A DNA stretch of 64,000 nucleotides, taken from positions 186,001 to 250,000 of the forward strand of contig NZ_OUNG01000001.1 of assembly GCF_900343155.1 (NCBI RefSeq), given 5' to 3'. This stretch comes from Lactimicrobium massiliense. GTDB taxonomy: Bacteria > Bacillota_I > Bacilli_A > Erysipelotrichales > Erysipelotrichaceae. Under the pieces are notes generated by a model that did no database searches, was not told the origin of the DNA, and saw only the letters and a program-made list of their open reading frames with translations. Positions 52,078 through 61,157 of this stretch are shown here, piece after piece (the first letter of the stretch is position 1; each line of letters opens with the position of its first letter). The position numbers were made by a program, and so were the translations under genes.

Positions 52078-53841
52078 TTAGCCCTCTTTGGTTTTGTCAG
52101 AGACTTCAATGCCGAGTACTTCCAGCTGAGCCGGATCAACCTGGTTCGGTGATTCACTCATCAGATCCATGGAACTGTTGGTTGTCGGGAACGCGACAAC
52201 ATCACGGATATTGTCAGTGCCTGCCAGTACCATCGTCAGTCTTTCCAGACCAATGCCGACACCTCCGTGCGGCGGCGTGCCATATTTGAAGGCATCCAGG
52301 AAGAAGCCAAACTTCTTTCTTGCCTCTTCCATGCTCAATCCGATCGCTTCAAAGACCTTTTCCTGCAGATCCTGATCGTGGATACGGATCGATCCGGACA
52401 GCAGCTCATAGCCATTCAGGACAAGATCATACGCACGGCTGGAAACATGTGCCGGATCAGAGAACAGTTTGTCAACATCCTCTTCCTTCGGGGCTGTGAA
52501 AGGATGGTGAGCTGCGACCCAGCGGTGCTCTTCTTCACTGTATTCAAACATCGGGAAGTCTGTTACCCACAGGAAACGGTATACCGGTTCTGCTGGAATC
52601 AGGCCAAGCTCGTGAGCAAGACGCACACGCAGTGCACCTAATGATGTCTCAGCTGTCAGCGGCTTATCCGCGACAATCAAGACAAGGTCATCTTCCTTAA
52701 GATCAAACTTCTTGATTAAAGCCTGCTTTTCCTCGTCAGACAGCGGCTTGACGATCGATCCGCTCAGGCCATCCCTGCCCATCTTGAGATAGGCAAGTGC
52801 CTTGGCGCCAAAGCCATGGCGGACAAATTCCTGCAGCTGATCGAGATGCTTGCGGCTGTACTGATCCGCCGCATGTTCAAACTTGATGCCATCAATCTCA
52901 CCGCCGTCTTTCAGCACATTGGCAAAGACGCCAAAGGATGTATTGGCAAACAGGTCATTGAGGCAGACAATTTCATTGCCAAAGCGCAGATCCGGTTTAT
53001 CAGAACCAAAGCGGCGCATGCACTCCTGCCACGGGATCCGGATGAAATGATCCTCAAGATCCACATTCTTAACACCCTTGAAGATTCTCTGCATGAGTTC
53101 CTCAACCGTCTTGAAGATTGTCTCTTCATCACCGAAGGACATCTCAATATCGATCTGTGTGAATTCCGGCTGACGATCAGCTCGCAGATCCTCATCACGG
53201 AAACATCTGGCAATCTGGAAATACTTCTCCATACCGGCAATCATCAGCAGCTGCTTGAAAATCTGCGGAGACTGCGGCAGAGCCCAGAAGTTTCCCTTGT
53301 AGATTCTGGACGGCACCAGATAGTCACGGGCACCCTCTGGTGTAGAACGGGCCAGAATTGGTGTTTCCACTTCCACAAAGCCGTTTTCATCCAGATAGTT
53401 GCGGGCAATCATGCAGATCTTGTGCCTCAGCATCAGATTCTTCTGCAGAACCGGACGGCGCAGATCCAGATAGCGGTACTTCAGGCGGGTATCCTCATTG
53501 GTGCGGGTATCATCACTGATATCAATCGGCAGTGTCTCAGCACTGTTGACGATATTGACATCACTGGCAGCCACTTCCACCTCACCAGTTGCCATTTTCG
53601 GATTGGCTTCCTGGCGCATCTGTACTTTACCAGTCACCTGCAGAATGTACTCATTACGTACGTCTTTGATCTTTTCACTGATCTTTTCATCAAAGACAAT
53701 CTGGGCCAGACCGCTGCGGTCACGCAGGTCAATAAACACCAGTGAGCCAAAATTGCGGCGTTTGTTGACCCAACCGATCAGGGTCACTTCACTGCCGGCA
53801 TTTTCTGCCCGCAGGGTTCCACATCCACATGTTCTCTTCAT
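52078..53841 (-). CDS. aspS: Aspartate-tRNA ligase
   Basis: 587-residue class IIb synthetase. N-terminal OB anticodon domain with LIGWVNKRRNFGSLVFIDL, motif 2 FRDEDLRADRQPEFTQIDIE, motif 3 GVGIGLERLTMVLAG (about 530-545), and the bacterial insert domain. Lies 2 bp behind hisS in a T-box-controlled operon. AAAGGT 4 nt upstream of the ATG. Whether it is discriminating or also charges tRNA-Asn cannot be told here. Confidence 0.97.
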   Translation of the reverse strand: MKRTCGCGTLRAENAGSEVTLIGWVNKRRNFGSLVFIDLRDRSGLAQIVFDEKISEKIKDVRNEYILQVTGKVQMRQEANPKMATGEVEVAASDVNIVNSAETLPIDISDDTRTNEDTRLKYRYLDLRRPVLQKNLMLRHKICMIARNYLDENGFVEVETPILARSTPEGARDYLVPSRIYKGNFWALPQSPQIFKQLLMIAGMEKYFQIARCFRDEDLRADRQPEFTQIDIEMSFGDEETIFKTVEELMQRIFKGVKNVDLEDHFIRIPWQECMRRFGSDKPDLRFGNEIVCLNDLFANTSFGVFANVLKDGGEIDGIKFEHAADQYSRKHLDQLQEFVRHGFGAKALAYLKMGRDGLSGSIVKPLSDEEKQALIKKFDLKEDDLVLIVADKPLTAETSLGALRVRLAHELGLIPAEPVYRFLWVTDFPMFEYSEEEHRWVAAHHPFTAPKEEDVDKLFSDPAHVSSRAYDLVLNGYELLSGSIRIHDQDLQEKVFEAIGLSMEEARKKFGFFLDAFKYGTPPHGGVGIGLERLTMVLAGTDNIRDVVAFPTTNSSMDLMSESPNQVDPAQLEVLGIEVSDKTKEG

Positions 53842-53843
53842 TC

Positions 53844-55115
53844 TTACCTTTCGCTTCCTTCCATGTCACGCAGTCTGCTGCCAAGTTCTTCCCTCTTCAC
53901 AGAAATCTGGTCTTTCTCACCACTGCGTTTCAGATTTACCGTACCCTGGCGTACTTCATCCTCGCCAAGGATCACAACATACTTTGCCTGGGCACGGTCA
54001 GCACTCTTGAACTGTGCCTTGAGGCTGCGTCCATACAGGCTGCCATCCGCACTGAAACCACTATGGCGCAAATCGCTCAATACCTGCAGCACCTGATCCT
54101 GCACATCGCCCAGACCAATGACATACACATCACAGCCGCGCTCTTTTCCAAAGTCATGGCCTTCTTCCTCAGCAAGAGAGATCAGCCGTTCCAGACCGAT
54201 CGCAAAGCCGATGCCGCTCATCTGCGGGCCGCCATAGTACTCGACAAAGTGATCATAACGGCCGCCGCCGAAGATCGTTGCCTGGGCACCGGAATCCGGT
54301 CTTGTGGACATGACTTCAAAGACGGTATGCGTATAGTAATCCAGGCCTCTGACCAGGCGCTCATCGATCTCATATGGAATGCCAAGGCAGTCCAGTGCCT
54401 TCAATACACGCTGGAAATACGCCTTGCTTTCTTCATTAAGGTAGTCAGAAAGCCTTGGTGCATCCTTCATGAATGGTGCATCATGATCCACTTTGCAGTC
54501 CAGAATCCGCAGCGGATTCTGTTCCAGACGGCGGTGGCAGTCAGAGCACAGCTCATCCAGATGCGGTGTGAAGTATTCCTTCAGTGCCTTGCGGTATGCG
54601 GCCCGGCTTTCATCATCGCCAAGTGTGTTGATGCATACTTTGACAGAGCTGATATCCATGGCTTTAACGATGTCATAGCCAAGGGCAATCGTCTCAGCAT
54701 CAATCTCCGGTGATTTCACACCAATGTTTTCAACGCCGAACTGGTGGAACTGTCTCTGTCTGTTTTTCTGGGGACGTTCATGCCGGAACATCGCGCCCAT
54801 GTAATAGAACTTGGCCGGCAGTTCCATGGAGCCATACAGCTTGTGCTGGTCAAAAGCACGGATCACACCGGCTGTGCCTTCCGGACGCAGTGTGTAGGAA
54901 TCACCGCCGACCGAAAAGGTATACATCTCTTTGTTGACCATGTCAGAGCTGTCATTCTCTCTGGAAAACACCGATGTGCTCTCAAAGAATGGCGTCCGGA
55001 TCTCCCGGTATCTGTACAATTCTGTCTTTTCGCGGATTACACGTTCCACATCATGCCATTTGCCGATCTCATCCGGCAGAATGTCATATGTGCCGCGGGG
55101 TGTCTGATATTTCAT
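53844..55115 (-). CDS. hisS: Histidine-tRNA ligase
   Basis: 423-residue class IIa synthetase. MKYQTPRGTYDILPDE (start; the GTYDILP block is conserved), motif 2 FRHERPQKNRQRQFHQ, histidine-specific GLDYYTHTVFEV (about 261-272) and motif 3 GIGFAIGLERLISL, C-terminal anticodon domain. ATG at 55115 with AGGAGG 6 nt upstream; the open frame further upstream runs through the T-box RNA and is not coding. Confidence 0.97.
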   Translation of the reverse strand: MKYQTPRGTYDILPDEIGKWHDVERVIREKTELYRYREIRTPFFESTSVFSRENDSSDMVNKEMYTFSVGGDSYTLRPEGTAGVIRAFDQHKLYGSMELPAKFYYMGAMFRHERPQKNRQRQFHQFGVENIGVKSPEIDAETIALGYDIVKAMDISSVKVCINTLGDDESRAAYRKALKEYFTPHLDELCSDCHRRLEQNPLRILDCKVDHDAPFMKDAPRLSDYLNEESKAYFQRVLKALDCLGIPYEIDERLVRGLDYYTHTVFEVMSTRPDSGAQATIFGGGRYDHFVEYYGGPQMSGIGFAIGLERLISLAEEEGHDFGKERGCDVYVIGLGDVQDQVLQVLSDLRHSGFSADGSLYGRSLKAQFKSADRAQAKYVVILGEDEVRQGTVNLKRSGEKDQISVKREELGSRLRDMEGSER

Positions 55116-55132
55116 CTCTCTCCTCCTGATAC

Positions 55133-55354
55133 ATAAAAAGCGTCCTGTTCCAAGGACGCTTGATGCGCGGTACCACCTCAGTTCAGGACAAATGCTGTCC
55201 TGCGCTCTTGCCTTAACGCGGCATACGTTCCTCCCTACTTGATTCAGAAGGAATTCTCCAGAGTGTCTTTTCTGTTTTCCTGCAGAGGCGTTTTCACCAT
55301 GCCGCCCTCTCTGGTCTGCCAAACAACAGATTCTTTCTCTTTCAGCGAATTTAC
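55133..55354 (-). promoter_or_regulatory. T-box leader of hisS-aspS
   Basis: tRNA-sensing transcription attenuator. T-box sequence GAGGTGGTACCGCG (complement of about 55166-55179), antiterminator region, then terminator AAGCGTCCT/AGGACGCTT (55138-55161) with TTTTTAT. Stem I basal helix CCAGAG/CUCUGG encloses the specifier loop; the bases before the 3' strand are GACA, so the specifier is GAC (Asp), overlapping CAC (His) in GACAC. The variable base of the bulge is U. Uncharged tRNA-Asp would favour read-through into hisS-aspS. Confidence 0.9.
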
Positions 55355-55360
55355 GGGGCC

Positions 55361-55369
55361 ATTATAGCA
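55361..55369 (-). promoter_or_regulatory. Extended -10 promoter of hisS-aspS
   Basis: TGCTATAAT on the minus strand, the same 9-mer as at the 6S RNA gene; predicted start near 55354. Confidence 0.65.
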
Positions 55370-55378
55370 GAAATCACT

Positions 55379-57586
55379 TCAGTGTGTATGTCTTTCCACC
55401 GAAATCACGGATTCAACTTTACGCAGATTGGCAATGACCAGATTGAGCTGATCCAGATCATGGACCTGAATCTGCAGCTTGACGGTAGAAATCAGCGTTT
55501 CCCGGTTGACCACCGCATTAATCGAGTTCATGGGCGTCTTGCAGGAAGATACAGCCGTGACAATATCTGTCAAAAGGAAGGAGCGGTCATAGGCCTGAAT
55601 GAGCAGATCTGAGATATAGGTGCGCTCGGGATCTTTTGCGGCCCACTGGACATCGATCTTGCGTTCCTTCAGATTGGCAATGTTGGGACAGTCAGCCCGA
55701 TGTACTTTGACACCGGCACCTTTGGTGATATAGCCGATGATCGGATCGCCATAGACCGGCTGACAGCATCCAGCCAGTGACATCTTCATCGACTCAATGC
55801 CTGGAATCAAGACACCGGTGCGGCTGGAAGTCTTCTCCCTGGAAGGTTCCCGGTTCATCATGTGGGAGATGGCTTCATCCGTCATCATCGGCCGTTTCTG
55901 GTTGGTCAGCTTCTGACAGACATCGGTCACATTGATGGAGTGAACGGCAATGCCATACATCAGGTCCGCATAGTTGGAGACATTGAAGCTCTTGACGATA
56001 GCCTCAATCTTCTTGCGGTCCATGTATTCCTTTGTATCAAAACCGCGTTTGCGCAGTTCTTCAGACAGGAGTTTCTCACCATCCGGCACCTTCTCCTGCT
56101 TGCGCTCACTCTCCTTACGGGTCAGATAGGCACGAATCTTGTTTTTCGCCTGATTGGTTTTGACAAACTTCAGCCAGTCCTCACTTGGACCAGTTCCCTT
56201 GAGCGTTTTGATCTGTACAACATCACCGGTATGCAGCGGCGTATTCAGCGGCACCATGACATCATTGACAATGGCACCAACGGCTGTATGGCCGACATCT
56301 GTGTGAATGCGGTAAGCAAAATCAATCGGCGTTGCCCCATTGGGCAGATCGATGACCCTGCCCTTTGGCGTCATGACATAAACACTGGCTTCAAAGACAT
56401 CATGCTGAAGAGTTGCCATGTACTCTGAGGCATCCGCATTGCTTTCCTCTTCGGAATATGTCGCAAAGTTCTTGAACCAGGAGAGCTTTTCCTCAATCTC
56501 CTTCTGTTCCTTCTTGGCATCGTACTTGGTGCCTTCCTTATAGCGCCAGTGTGCCGCAATACCACGCTCTGCCACTTCATCCATCTCTTCCGTGCGGATC
56601 TGCACTTCAAAGATCTTGCCGTCATCGCCAATGATGGTTGTATGCAGAGACTGGTACATGTTGGTCTTCGGAACCGCAATATAATCTTTCAGACGGCCGG
56701 GAATCGGCTTGTATTTTGCATGGATGTAGCCAAGAATCTCATAGCAGTTGAGCTCGGTCTTGGTCACAATACGGATTGCCAGCAGATCTAAAATCTCGTC
56801 GAAGCGCTTGTGCTTCTTAATCATCTTGTTATAGATGGAGTACAGGTGTTTCGAACGGCCAAAAATACGGAATTCCAGGTTCTTTTCCTTCAGCATGGCC
56901 GAGATTTCTTCAATCATATGATGGACTGCCTGATCACGCTCTGCCTTCTTCACCTCAACGAGCTTTGCAATTCGGTAGTACTCTTCCCGGTTCAGATAGT
57001 AGAACGAGAGATCCTCCAGCTCATTCTTGATGGCACTGATGCCAAGACGGTGGGCAATCGGGGCATAGACATCCAGCGTTTCAGCCGCAATCCGCTTCTG
57101 GGCTGCCTCCGGCTGATACTGCAGAGTACGCATATTATGAAGGCGGTCAGCCAGCTTGATAATAATTACCCGGATGTCCTTTGCCATCGCAATAAAGATC
57201 TTGCGGTGATTGCTTGCCTGATATTCCGGATCATCCTTTCCCTTGTATTTCAGGGTGCCAACCTTGGTAACAGCTTCCACAAGGTCGGCAATTTCTTCAT
57301 CAAATTCCTTTGCAAGTTCTTCCTTTGTGACACCGGTATCCTCGATCGTATCGTGCAGAAAGCCGGCAGCGATGGTCTGAGGACCAGCATGCAGTGTCGT
57401 CAGAATATAGGCAACGTTAATCAGATGGATAATATACGGCTCGCCGGATTTGCGGAACTGTCCGGCATGATGTTCCGTGGCATAGTTTGCTGCATGCGCA
57501 ATCAAAGCAAGATCCTGCGGATTGGTAATGTAGGTCTTTGCATTGTTCATGACATCCTCAACACCAACATTCTGATGTTCAGCCAT
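55379..57586 (-). CDS. relA: Bifunctional (p)ppGpp synthetase/hydrolase, Rsh family
   Basis: 735 aa. HD hydrolase domain (about 30-185; HHAGQFRKSGEPYIIHL, FLHDTIEDTG), synthetase (about 230-345; AVPKTNMYQSLHTTI), TGS (about 395-455; VMTPKGRVIDLPNGATPIDFA seen as a stretch), helical region and C-terminal ACT. The HD residues are intact, so it is likely bifunctional (Rel). ATG at 57586 with GGGGAGGTG 6 nt upstream; an in-frame GTG at 57595 is inside that site. Behind apt, as in Bacillus. Confidence 0.96.
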   Translation of the reverse strand: MAEHQNVGVEDVMNNAKTYITNPQDLALIAHAANYATEHHAGQFRKSGEPYIIHLINVAYILTTLHAGPQTIAAGFLHDTIEDTGVTKEELAKEFDEEIADLVEAVTKVGTLKYKGKDDPEYQASNHRKIFIAMAKDIRVIIIKLADRLHNMRTLQYQPEAAQKRIAAETLDVYAPIAHRLGISAIKNELEDLSFYYLNREEYYRIAKLVEVKKAERDQAVHHMIEEISAMLKEKNLEFRIFGRSKHLYSIYNKMIKKHKRFDEILDLLAIRIVTKTELNCYEILGYIHAKYKPIPGRLKDYIAVPKTNMYQSLHTTIIGDDGKIFEVQIRTEEMDEVAERGIAAHWRYKEGTKYDAKKEQKEIEEKLSWFKNFATYSEEESNADASEYMATLQHDVFEASVYVMTPKGRVIDLPNGATPIDFAYRIHTDVGHTAVGAIVNDVMVPLNTPLHTGDVVQIKTLKGTGPSEDWLKFVKTNQAKNKIRAYLTRKESERKQEKVPDGEKLLSEELRKRGFDTKEYMDRKKIEAIVKSFNVSNYADLMYGIAVHSINVTDVCQKLTNQKRPMMTDEAISHMMNREPSREKTSSRTGVLIPGIESMKMSLAGCCQPVYGDPIIGYITKGAGVKVHRADCPNIANLKERKIDVQWAAKDPERTYISDLLIQAYDRSFLLTDIVTAVSSCKTPMNSINAVVNRETLISTVKLQIQVHDLDQLNLVIANLRKVESVISVERHTH

Positions 57587-57607
57587 ATCGTCCACCTCCC
57601 CTTTTTT

Positions 57608-57636
57608 GCAAAAAATCGAAGAGAAGCTCTTCGATT
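57608..57636 (-). terminator. Terminator between apt and rsh
   Basis: AATCGAAGAG-CTT-CTCTTCGATT (complement of 57614-57636) with a T-run on the minus strand; partial read-through into the rsh gene is likely because no promoter is seen after it. Confidence 0.8.
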
Positions 57637-57643
57637 CGTATGA

Positions 57644-58171
57644 TTATTGATCGCTGAGATCCATCAGTTTGAAGACATCGTACTGTTTCAGAGCTTCGTC
57701 CTGTTTGATGCCAGTCAGATTGATGACAAAGGCAACTCCGGCAACCACACCGCCAAGCTGCTCGATCATGCGGGCTGTGGCAACGGCTGTCCCGCCGGTA
57801 GCCAGCAGATCATCCACGATCAGAACTCTCTGTCCCTTCTTGATGGAATCCTTGTGCATGAACAGCTCATTGGATCCATATTCCAGATCATATTTGACAG
57901 AGACTGTTTCACGGGGCAGCTTGCCCGGCTTGCGTACCGGTACAAAGCCAATGCCCAGTGCATAGGCAACCGGTGCACCGAAGATGAAGCCTCTGCTCTC
58001 CGGCCCCACAACCACATCCGTATGAACAGAGCGGGCAAAGTCAGCCAGACGGTCAATTGCCTCATGGAATGCCTGACCATCCTGTACAAGCGGCGTCACA
58101 TCACGGAACAGAATTCCCTTGGTCGGGAAATCACGGATTGATGCAATATAATCTTCCAGATTAAGTGCCAT
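57644..58171 (-). CDS. apt: Adenine phosphoribosyltransferase
   Basis: 175-residue purine salvage enzyme (adenine plus PRPP to AMP). [16 protein letters not shown] (13-28), [10 protein letters not shown] (about 57-66), [12 protein letters not shown] (about 80-91) and PRPP loop [14 protein letters not shown] (about 117-130). GGAGG 9 nt before the ATG. Confidence 0.96.
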   Translation of the reverse strand: MALNLEDYIASIRDFPTKGILFRDVTPLVQDGQAFHEAIDRLADFARSVHTDVVVGPESRGFIFGAPVAYALGIGFVPVRKPGKLPRETVSVKYDLEYGSNELFMHKDSIKKGQRVLIVDDLLATGGTAVATARMIEQLGGVVAGVAFVINLTGIKQDEALKQYDVFKLMDLSDQ

Positions 58172-58206
58172 ATTTACTTTCCTCCGAATTGAAAAAATAC
58201 AGATTT

Positions 58207-58237
58207 ATTATACACGATTAAATTCATTTTGATGCAA
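58207..58237 (-). promoter_or_regulatory. Promoter of apt
   Basis: TTGCAT (complement of 58232-58237), 19-bp spacer, TATAAT (complement of 58207-58212). Confidence 0.5.
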
Positions 58238-58272
58238 TCTGCAGACATAGCACCTCATCTTAGAAATTCACC

Positions 58273-58303
58273 ACAAAAAGATCAGACAAGAAAAATCCGA
58301 TCT
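58273..58303 (-). terminator. Terminator of the ECF-sigma operon
   Basis: AGATCGGA (complement of 58296-58303) pairs with TCTGATCT (complement of 58279-58286), one G-U pair, followed by TTTTTG on the minus strand. Between it and 58390 no gene is seen. Confidence 0.7.
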
Positions 58304-58390
58304 CTTAAGGAACATATTGGTATCCCGCCAATAATATTGTGCAAACAAGCAAAACAGCAAATGCTTCGAACTACTGAAACCGTCAGAATT

Positions 58391-58558
58391 TCAAACTTCC
58401 TTCGTAAGAATCATGAATATGATTGCAAGGAATATCGAAGCATTTACAATAACAAACAGGATAAAAACAGTCTTTGATTTTAATTTATATCCTGAATAGA
58501 GAATAACACTCATGAAAAAGTCCAGAATAAGTGCTGCTGTAAATAATATAAGCTTCAT
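58391..58558 (-). CDS. 55-residue membrane protein of unknown function
   Basis: Starts MKLILFTAALILDFFMSV and ends MILTKEV. Two hydrophobic segments (about 2-22 and 30-52) with a short Lys-rich turn (YKLKSKT). ATG lies 6 nt behind the stop of the 99-residue secreted protein, so it is coupled; no independent ribosome site. Codon use is AT-rich like its two upstream neighbours. It could be an immunity or anti-sigma-type partner, but nothing in the sequence proves either. Confidence 0.55.
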   Translation of the reverse strand: MKLILFTAALILDFFMSVILYSGYKLKSKTVFILFVIVNASIFLAIIFMILTKEV

Positions 58559-58564
58559 TGTTTA

Positions 58565-58864
58565 TTATGCCATTGACACCCCAAACTTTCCTTCGCTGAT
58601 CATTTTTTTAACAGTCTGGATGATTTGGGAAAAGGTAAGATGGCTGCCATATGTACTGATCCAGCGTGCTATTTGTGGATATATCGTGGGGTAATATGTC
58701 ATAAAGAAAATCAAGGCTGCTGTAACCGCACCAGTAACGAATCCATCATTTTCTGTTTCTGTCATTGCACTATCCTGCTGCGGATTTTCTTTTGCCTGAA
58801 TCTTTGTGGTGCTGATCGATACCAGCATCGTCAATGCAAGAAAGCAAGTAATAATTTTTTTCAT
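58565..58864 (-). CDS. Small exported protein of unknown function
   Basis: 99 aa. Sec signal peptide MKKIITCFLALTMLVSIS with probable cleavage after Ala24 (IQA-KE), an acidic stretch (MTETEND, about 34-40), then a hydrophobic/aromatic segment (GAVTAALIFFMTYYPTIYPQ, about 43-62) and a C-terminal part TVKKMISEGKFGVSMA. A small cationic-amphipathic tail after a hydrophobic core is bacteriocin-like, but no family is recognised. ATG at 58864 has AGGAG 6 nt upstream; an ATG at 58870 has no spacing. Confidence 0.55.
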   Translation of the reverse strand: MKKIITCFLALTMLVSISTTKIQAKENPQQDSAMTETENDGFVTGAVTAALIFFMTYYPTIYPQIARWISTYGSHLTFSQIIQTVKKMISEGKFGVSMA

Positions 58865-58891
58865 CTTCATCTCCTTTTTTTCTTGTGTTTT

Positions 58892-59395
58892 TCATGTATA
58901 TTCGAAACGTTTCCTGCTTTGGGAACGGTTTCTGATATCGAGCTTTTTCTTCAATAATCCTCTTCCTCTGGATAAACGACTTTTCACAGCGCTTTCTGAC
59001 AAATGCAGAGCATTCGCAATTTCCGCGACACTGAAATCCTCATAATAATACAGAGAAATGGCAATACGATATCGGGAAGGCAGCGTCAGGACCTCTTCGG
59101 CCAGATTGCATTCCTCTTTGCTTGAAAATTCAAAATACTGCATGTAATCTTCCAGAGACACACGATTCCGGTGCCAGAATGTTTTCACCATGTCTTTTGC
59201 CTGATTCATCACGGTTCTTAACAGCCATGCTTTCAAATGTCTCTCATTTTGAAAATCCGTCTGATCTTCCAGGTACTTGATATACGTATTCTGTACTGCA
59301 TCCTCAGCATCACTGATATGGTGTGTGATACCAAAAGCGGCACGGAATAGATCTTTATGGTATTTCGAAGCCAGCATTTCCAATTTTTCTCTCAT
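58892..59395 (-). CDS. ECF-type RNA polymerase sigma factor
   Basis: 167 aa. Region 2 with HHISDAEDAVQNTYIKYLED (about 25-44) and LLRTVMNQAKD; region 4 with YYYEDFSVAEIANALHLS and SAVKSRLSRGRGLL (about 115-150). No anti-sigma with the usual zinc motif follows. ATG at 59395 preferred; a TTG at 59419 is possible and neither has a good ribosome site. It leads a three-gene AT-rich operon. Confidence 0.88.
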   Translation of the reverse strand: MREKLEMLASKYHKDLFRAAFGITHHISDAEDAVQNTYIKYLEDQTDFQNERHLKAWLLRTVMNQAKDMVKTFWHRNRVSLEDYMQYFEFSSKEECNLAEEVLTLPSRYRIAISLYYYEDFSVAEIANALHLSESAVKSRLSRGRGLLKKKLDIRNRSQSRKRFEYT

Positions 59396-59464
59396 TGTTT
59401 TACCCGAAGAATTCTTCAATAATAATACGATACAGGAGCACGGATCGTCGCGGGAATTGATCCA

Positions 59465-59504
59465 AAAAAGAAAAAAGATAAGGCATTGAAGAAAACCTTA
59501 CCTT
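59465..59504 (-). terminator. Terminator of recJ operon
   Basis: AAGGTAAGG (complement of 59496-59504) pairs with CCTTATCTT (complement of 59475-59483), one G-U pair, then TTTTCTTTTTTGG on the minus strand. Confidence 0.75.
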
Positions 59505-59570
59505 GATCATAAAACTTGTTGCAAAGCCAAGACGCAAACACAATAACTGCTTTCGGCGCTGCAGGGACGA

Positions 59571-61157
59571 TTACTTAATCTCCTGCAGCATCATCTGCGC
59601 ACTGATGTGAGAGCGGAATTCATTGAGTCCGATTGTGCCGATCAGCAGCTGCGGTGCATCCGGATACTCATTATTCATATCAAATGAGATGGCATCATAA
59701 CCTTCCATCTGATTGGCAAGATGGTAGCGGACAACCTTGGGTCTGTGCATGACATTGACAACCTGCGGGTTTCGGATGGCAAACAGTGGATCCTTGAGCT
59801 GCTTTGGCCATGGGAACAGCCGTTCCTGGTCCTGAATGGCAGAAATCTCGATATCCTGACTGTTGACAATGATGGCATCCTGGATTTGCTCATGATAGAC
59901 AAAGTGAGAGGCTGCCATATGATCTTTCAGCTGATGGCAGAAGGCATCATAGTCTTCCTTTGCAATGGAAAGACCGGCTGCCATCGGATGGCCGCCAAAG
60001 GCTTTCAGTCCGTCAAACTGAGAAAAGAAATCGTAGATATTGAAGCCTTCCACGCTGCGGGCACTGCCCGTGATCAGATCGTTATGGTCTGCCATGACCA
60101 GGGCCGGCTTATGGTATTCATGAGCCAGCCTTCCTGCAACAAGGCCGCTGATTCCTGTTTCAAAGGTGGGATCATAGACCAGCAGGAAATCATCATCCTG
60201 CAGGATCGTCTTTGCCTTTGTCAGCATTCTAGCCGAGATGTTCTGTCTGGCCCGGTTGACATCATTGAGCTGTCTGGCATAGTCCGCAATCACTGCCCTG
60301 TTTTCACTGAGCAGAAACGGCACTACCGTATTGACATTGGAATCATCATTCATACGGCCGACGGCATTGAGCTTAGGTACAATCTGAAACGCAATGGCGG
60401 TTTCATCCACCCTGCCCCTGCCATTGAACAAAGCACAGACAGAGGCTGGAATGCCTTGGGACAGATTGTGAATTCCACGCTTGACGATGCGTCTTGTCTC
60501 ATGCCATAACGGCATGACATCGCCAATGGCAGCCACACAGGCAATGCTGTTGAGCATTTCATCATTACCGATGAGATTTCTGGAAATTTCCAGGGCAACT
60601 CCGGCACCGGAAAGTGTCTTGTACTGTTCTTCCATCAATGTCGGATGGACAAGGATATCCGCCCCAACCTCTTCATCAATCGTATGATGATCGGTGATAA
60701 TGATCTCCATGCCAAGATCATGGGCTGCCTGGATGGCTTCATGTGCCTTGACACCATTATCAACTGTGATAATCAGGGAATAGCCCTTTTGCTTAGCAAG
60801 CTGCACGGTATGGGCAGACAGGCCATAGCCTTCCTTGAGACGGTCTGGGATGTAGTAGCCGTTGGTGATGCCAAGAAGATCCAGTGTCTTTTTCATGATC
60901 GTGGTGGCACAGATGCCGTCGGCATCATAATCACCACCGACAAATACCTTTTCATTCTGGTCTTTTGCTTTCAGCAGGCGGTCACATGCGGCTTTGACAC
61001 ATTCTGCCTTTGATGTTGTAAGTGCATCATCTCCAAGCAGATCCTTCATCTGGGCATCATCCAGCTGGCTGTGGGCACAAAGCTTTGCCGCAAGCGGGCC
61101 TAAGCCATAGGCACTGGCATAGGCTGAGCCATCTACTTCAACAAGCCGGCAGTTCAT
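59571..61157 (-). CDS. recJ: Single-stranded-DNA-specific exonuclease RecJ (short form)
   Basis: 528 aa. DHH core: VFVGGDYDADGICATT (about 71-86), TVDNGVKAHEA, ITDHHTID (DHH motif), GVALEISRNLIGN; DHHA1 with GGHPMAAGLS; C-terminal OB part. Bacillus RecJ is about 786 aa; the C-terminal helicase-like region is not present. The start overlaps the murD stop (ATGA). Confidence 0.9.
   Translation of the reverse strand: MNCRLVEVDGSAYASAYGLGPLAAKLCAHSQLDDAQMKDLLGDDALTTSKAECVKAACDRLLKAKDQNEKVFVGGDYDADGICATTIMKKTLDLLGITNGYYIPDRLKEGYGLSAHTVQLAKQKGYSLIITVDNGVKAHEAIQAAHDLGMEIIITDHHTIDEEVGADILVHPTLMEEQYKTLSGAGVALEISRNLIGNDEMLNSIACVAAIGDVMPLWHETRRIVKRGIHNLSQGIPASVCALFNGRGRVDETAIAFQIVPKLNAVGRMNDDSNVNTVVPFLLSENRAVIADYARQLNDVNRARQNISARMLTKAKTILQDDDFLLVYDPTFETGISGLVAGRLAHEYHKPALVMADHNDLITGSARSVEGFNIYDFFSQFDGLKAFGGHPMAAGLSIAKEDYDAFCHQLKDHMAASHFVYHEQIQDAIIVNSQDIEISAIQDQERLFPWPKQLKDPLFAIRNPQVVNVMHRPKVVRYHLANQMEGYDAISFDMNNEYPDAPQLLIGTIGLNEFRSHISAQMMLQEIK

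Noticed and set aside
53829..54713. Long plus-strand frames opposite hisS and aspS
   Set aside because: Shadow frames in the complement of well-defined synthetase genes; compositionally odd and without start signals.
55116..55322. 69-codon N-terminal extension of hisS
   Set aside because: It would translate the T-box RNA, including its terminator; the true ATG at 55115 has a perfect ribosome site and the conserved N-terminus.
58229..58477. 82-codon plus-strand frame behind apt
   Set aside because: It overlaps the sigma-operon terminator and the complement of the 55-residue gene, with no ribosome site; looks like AT-rich chance.
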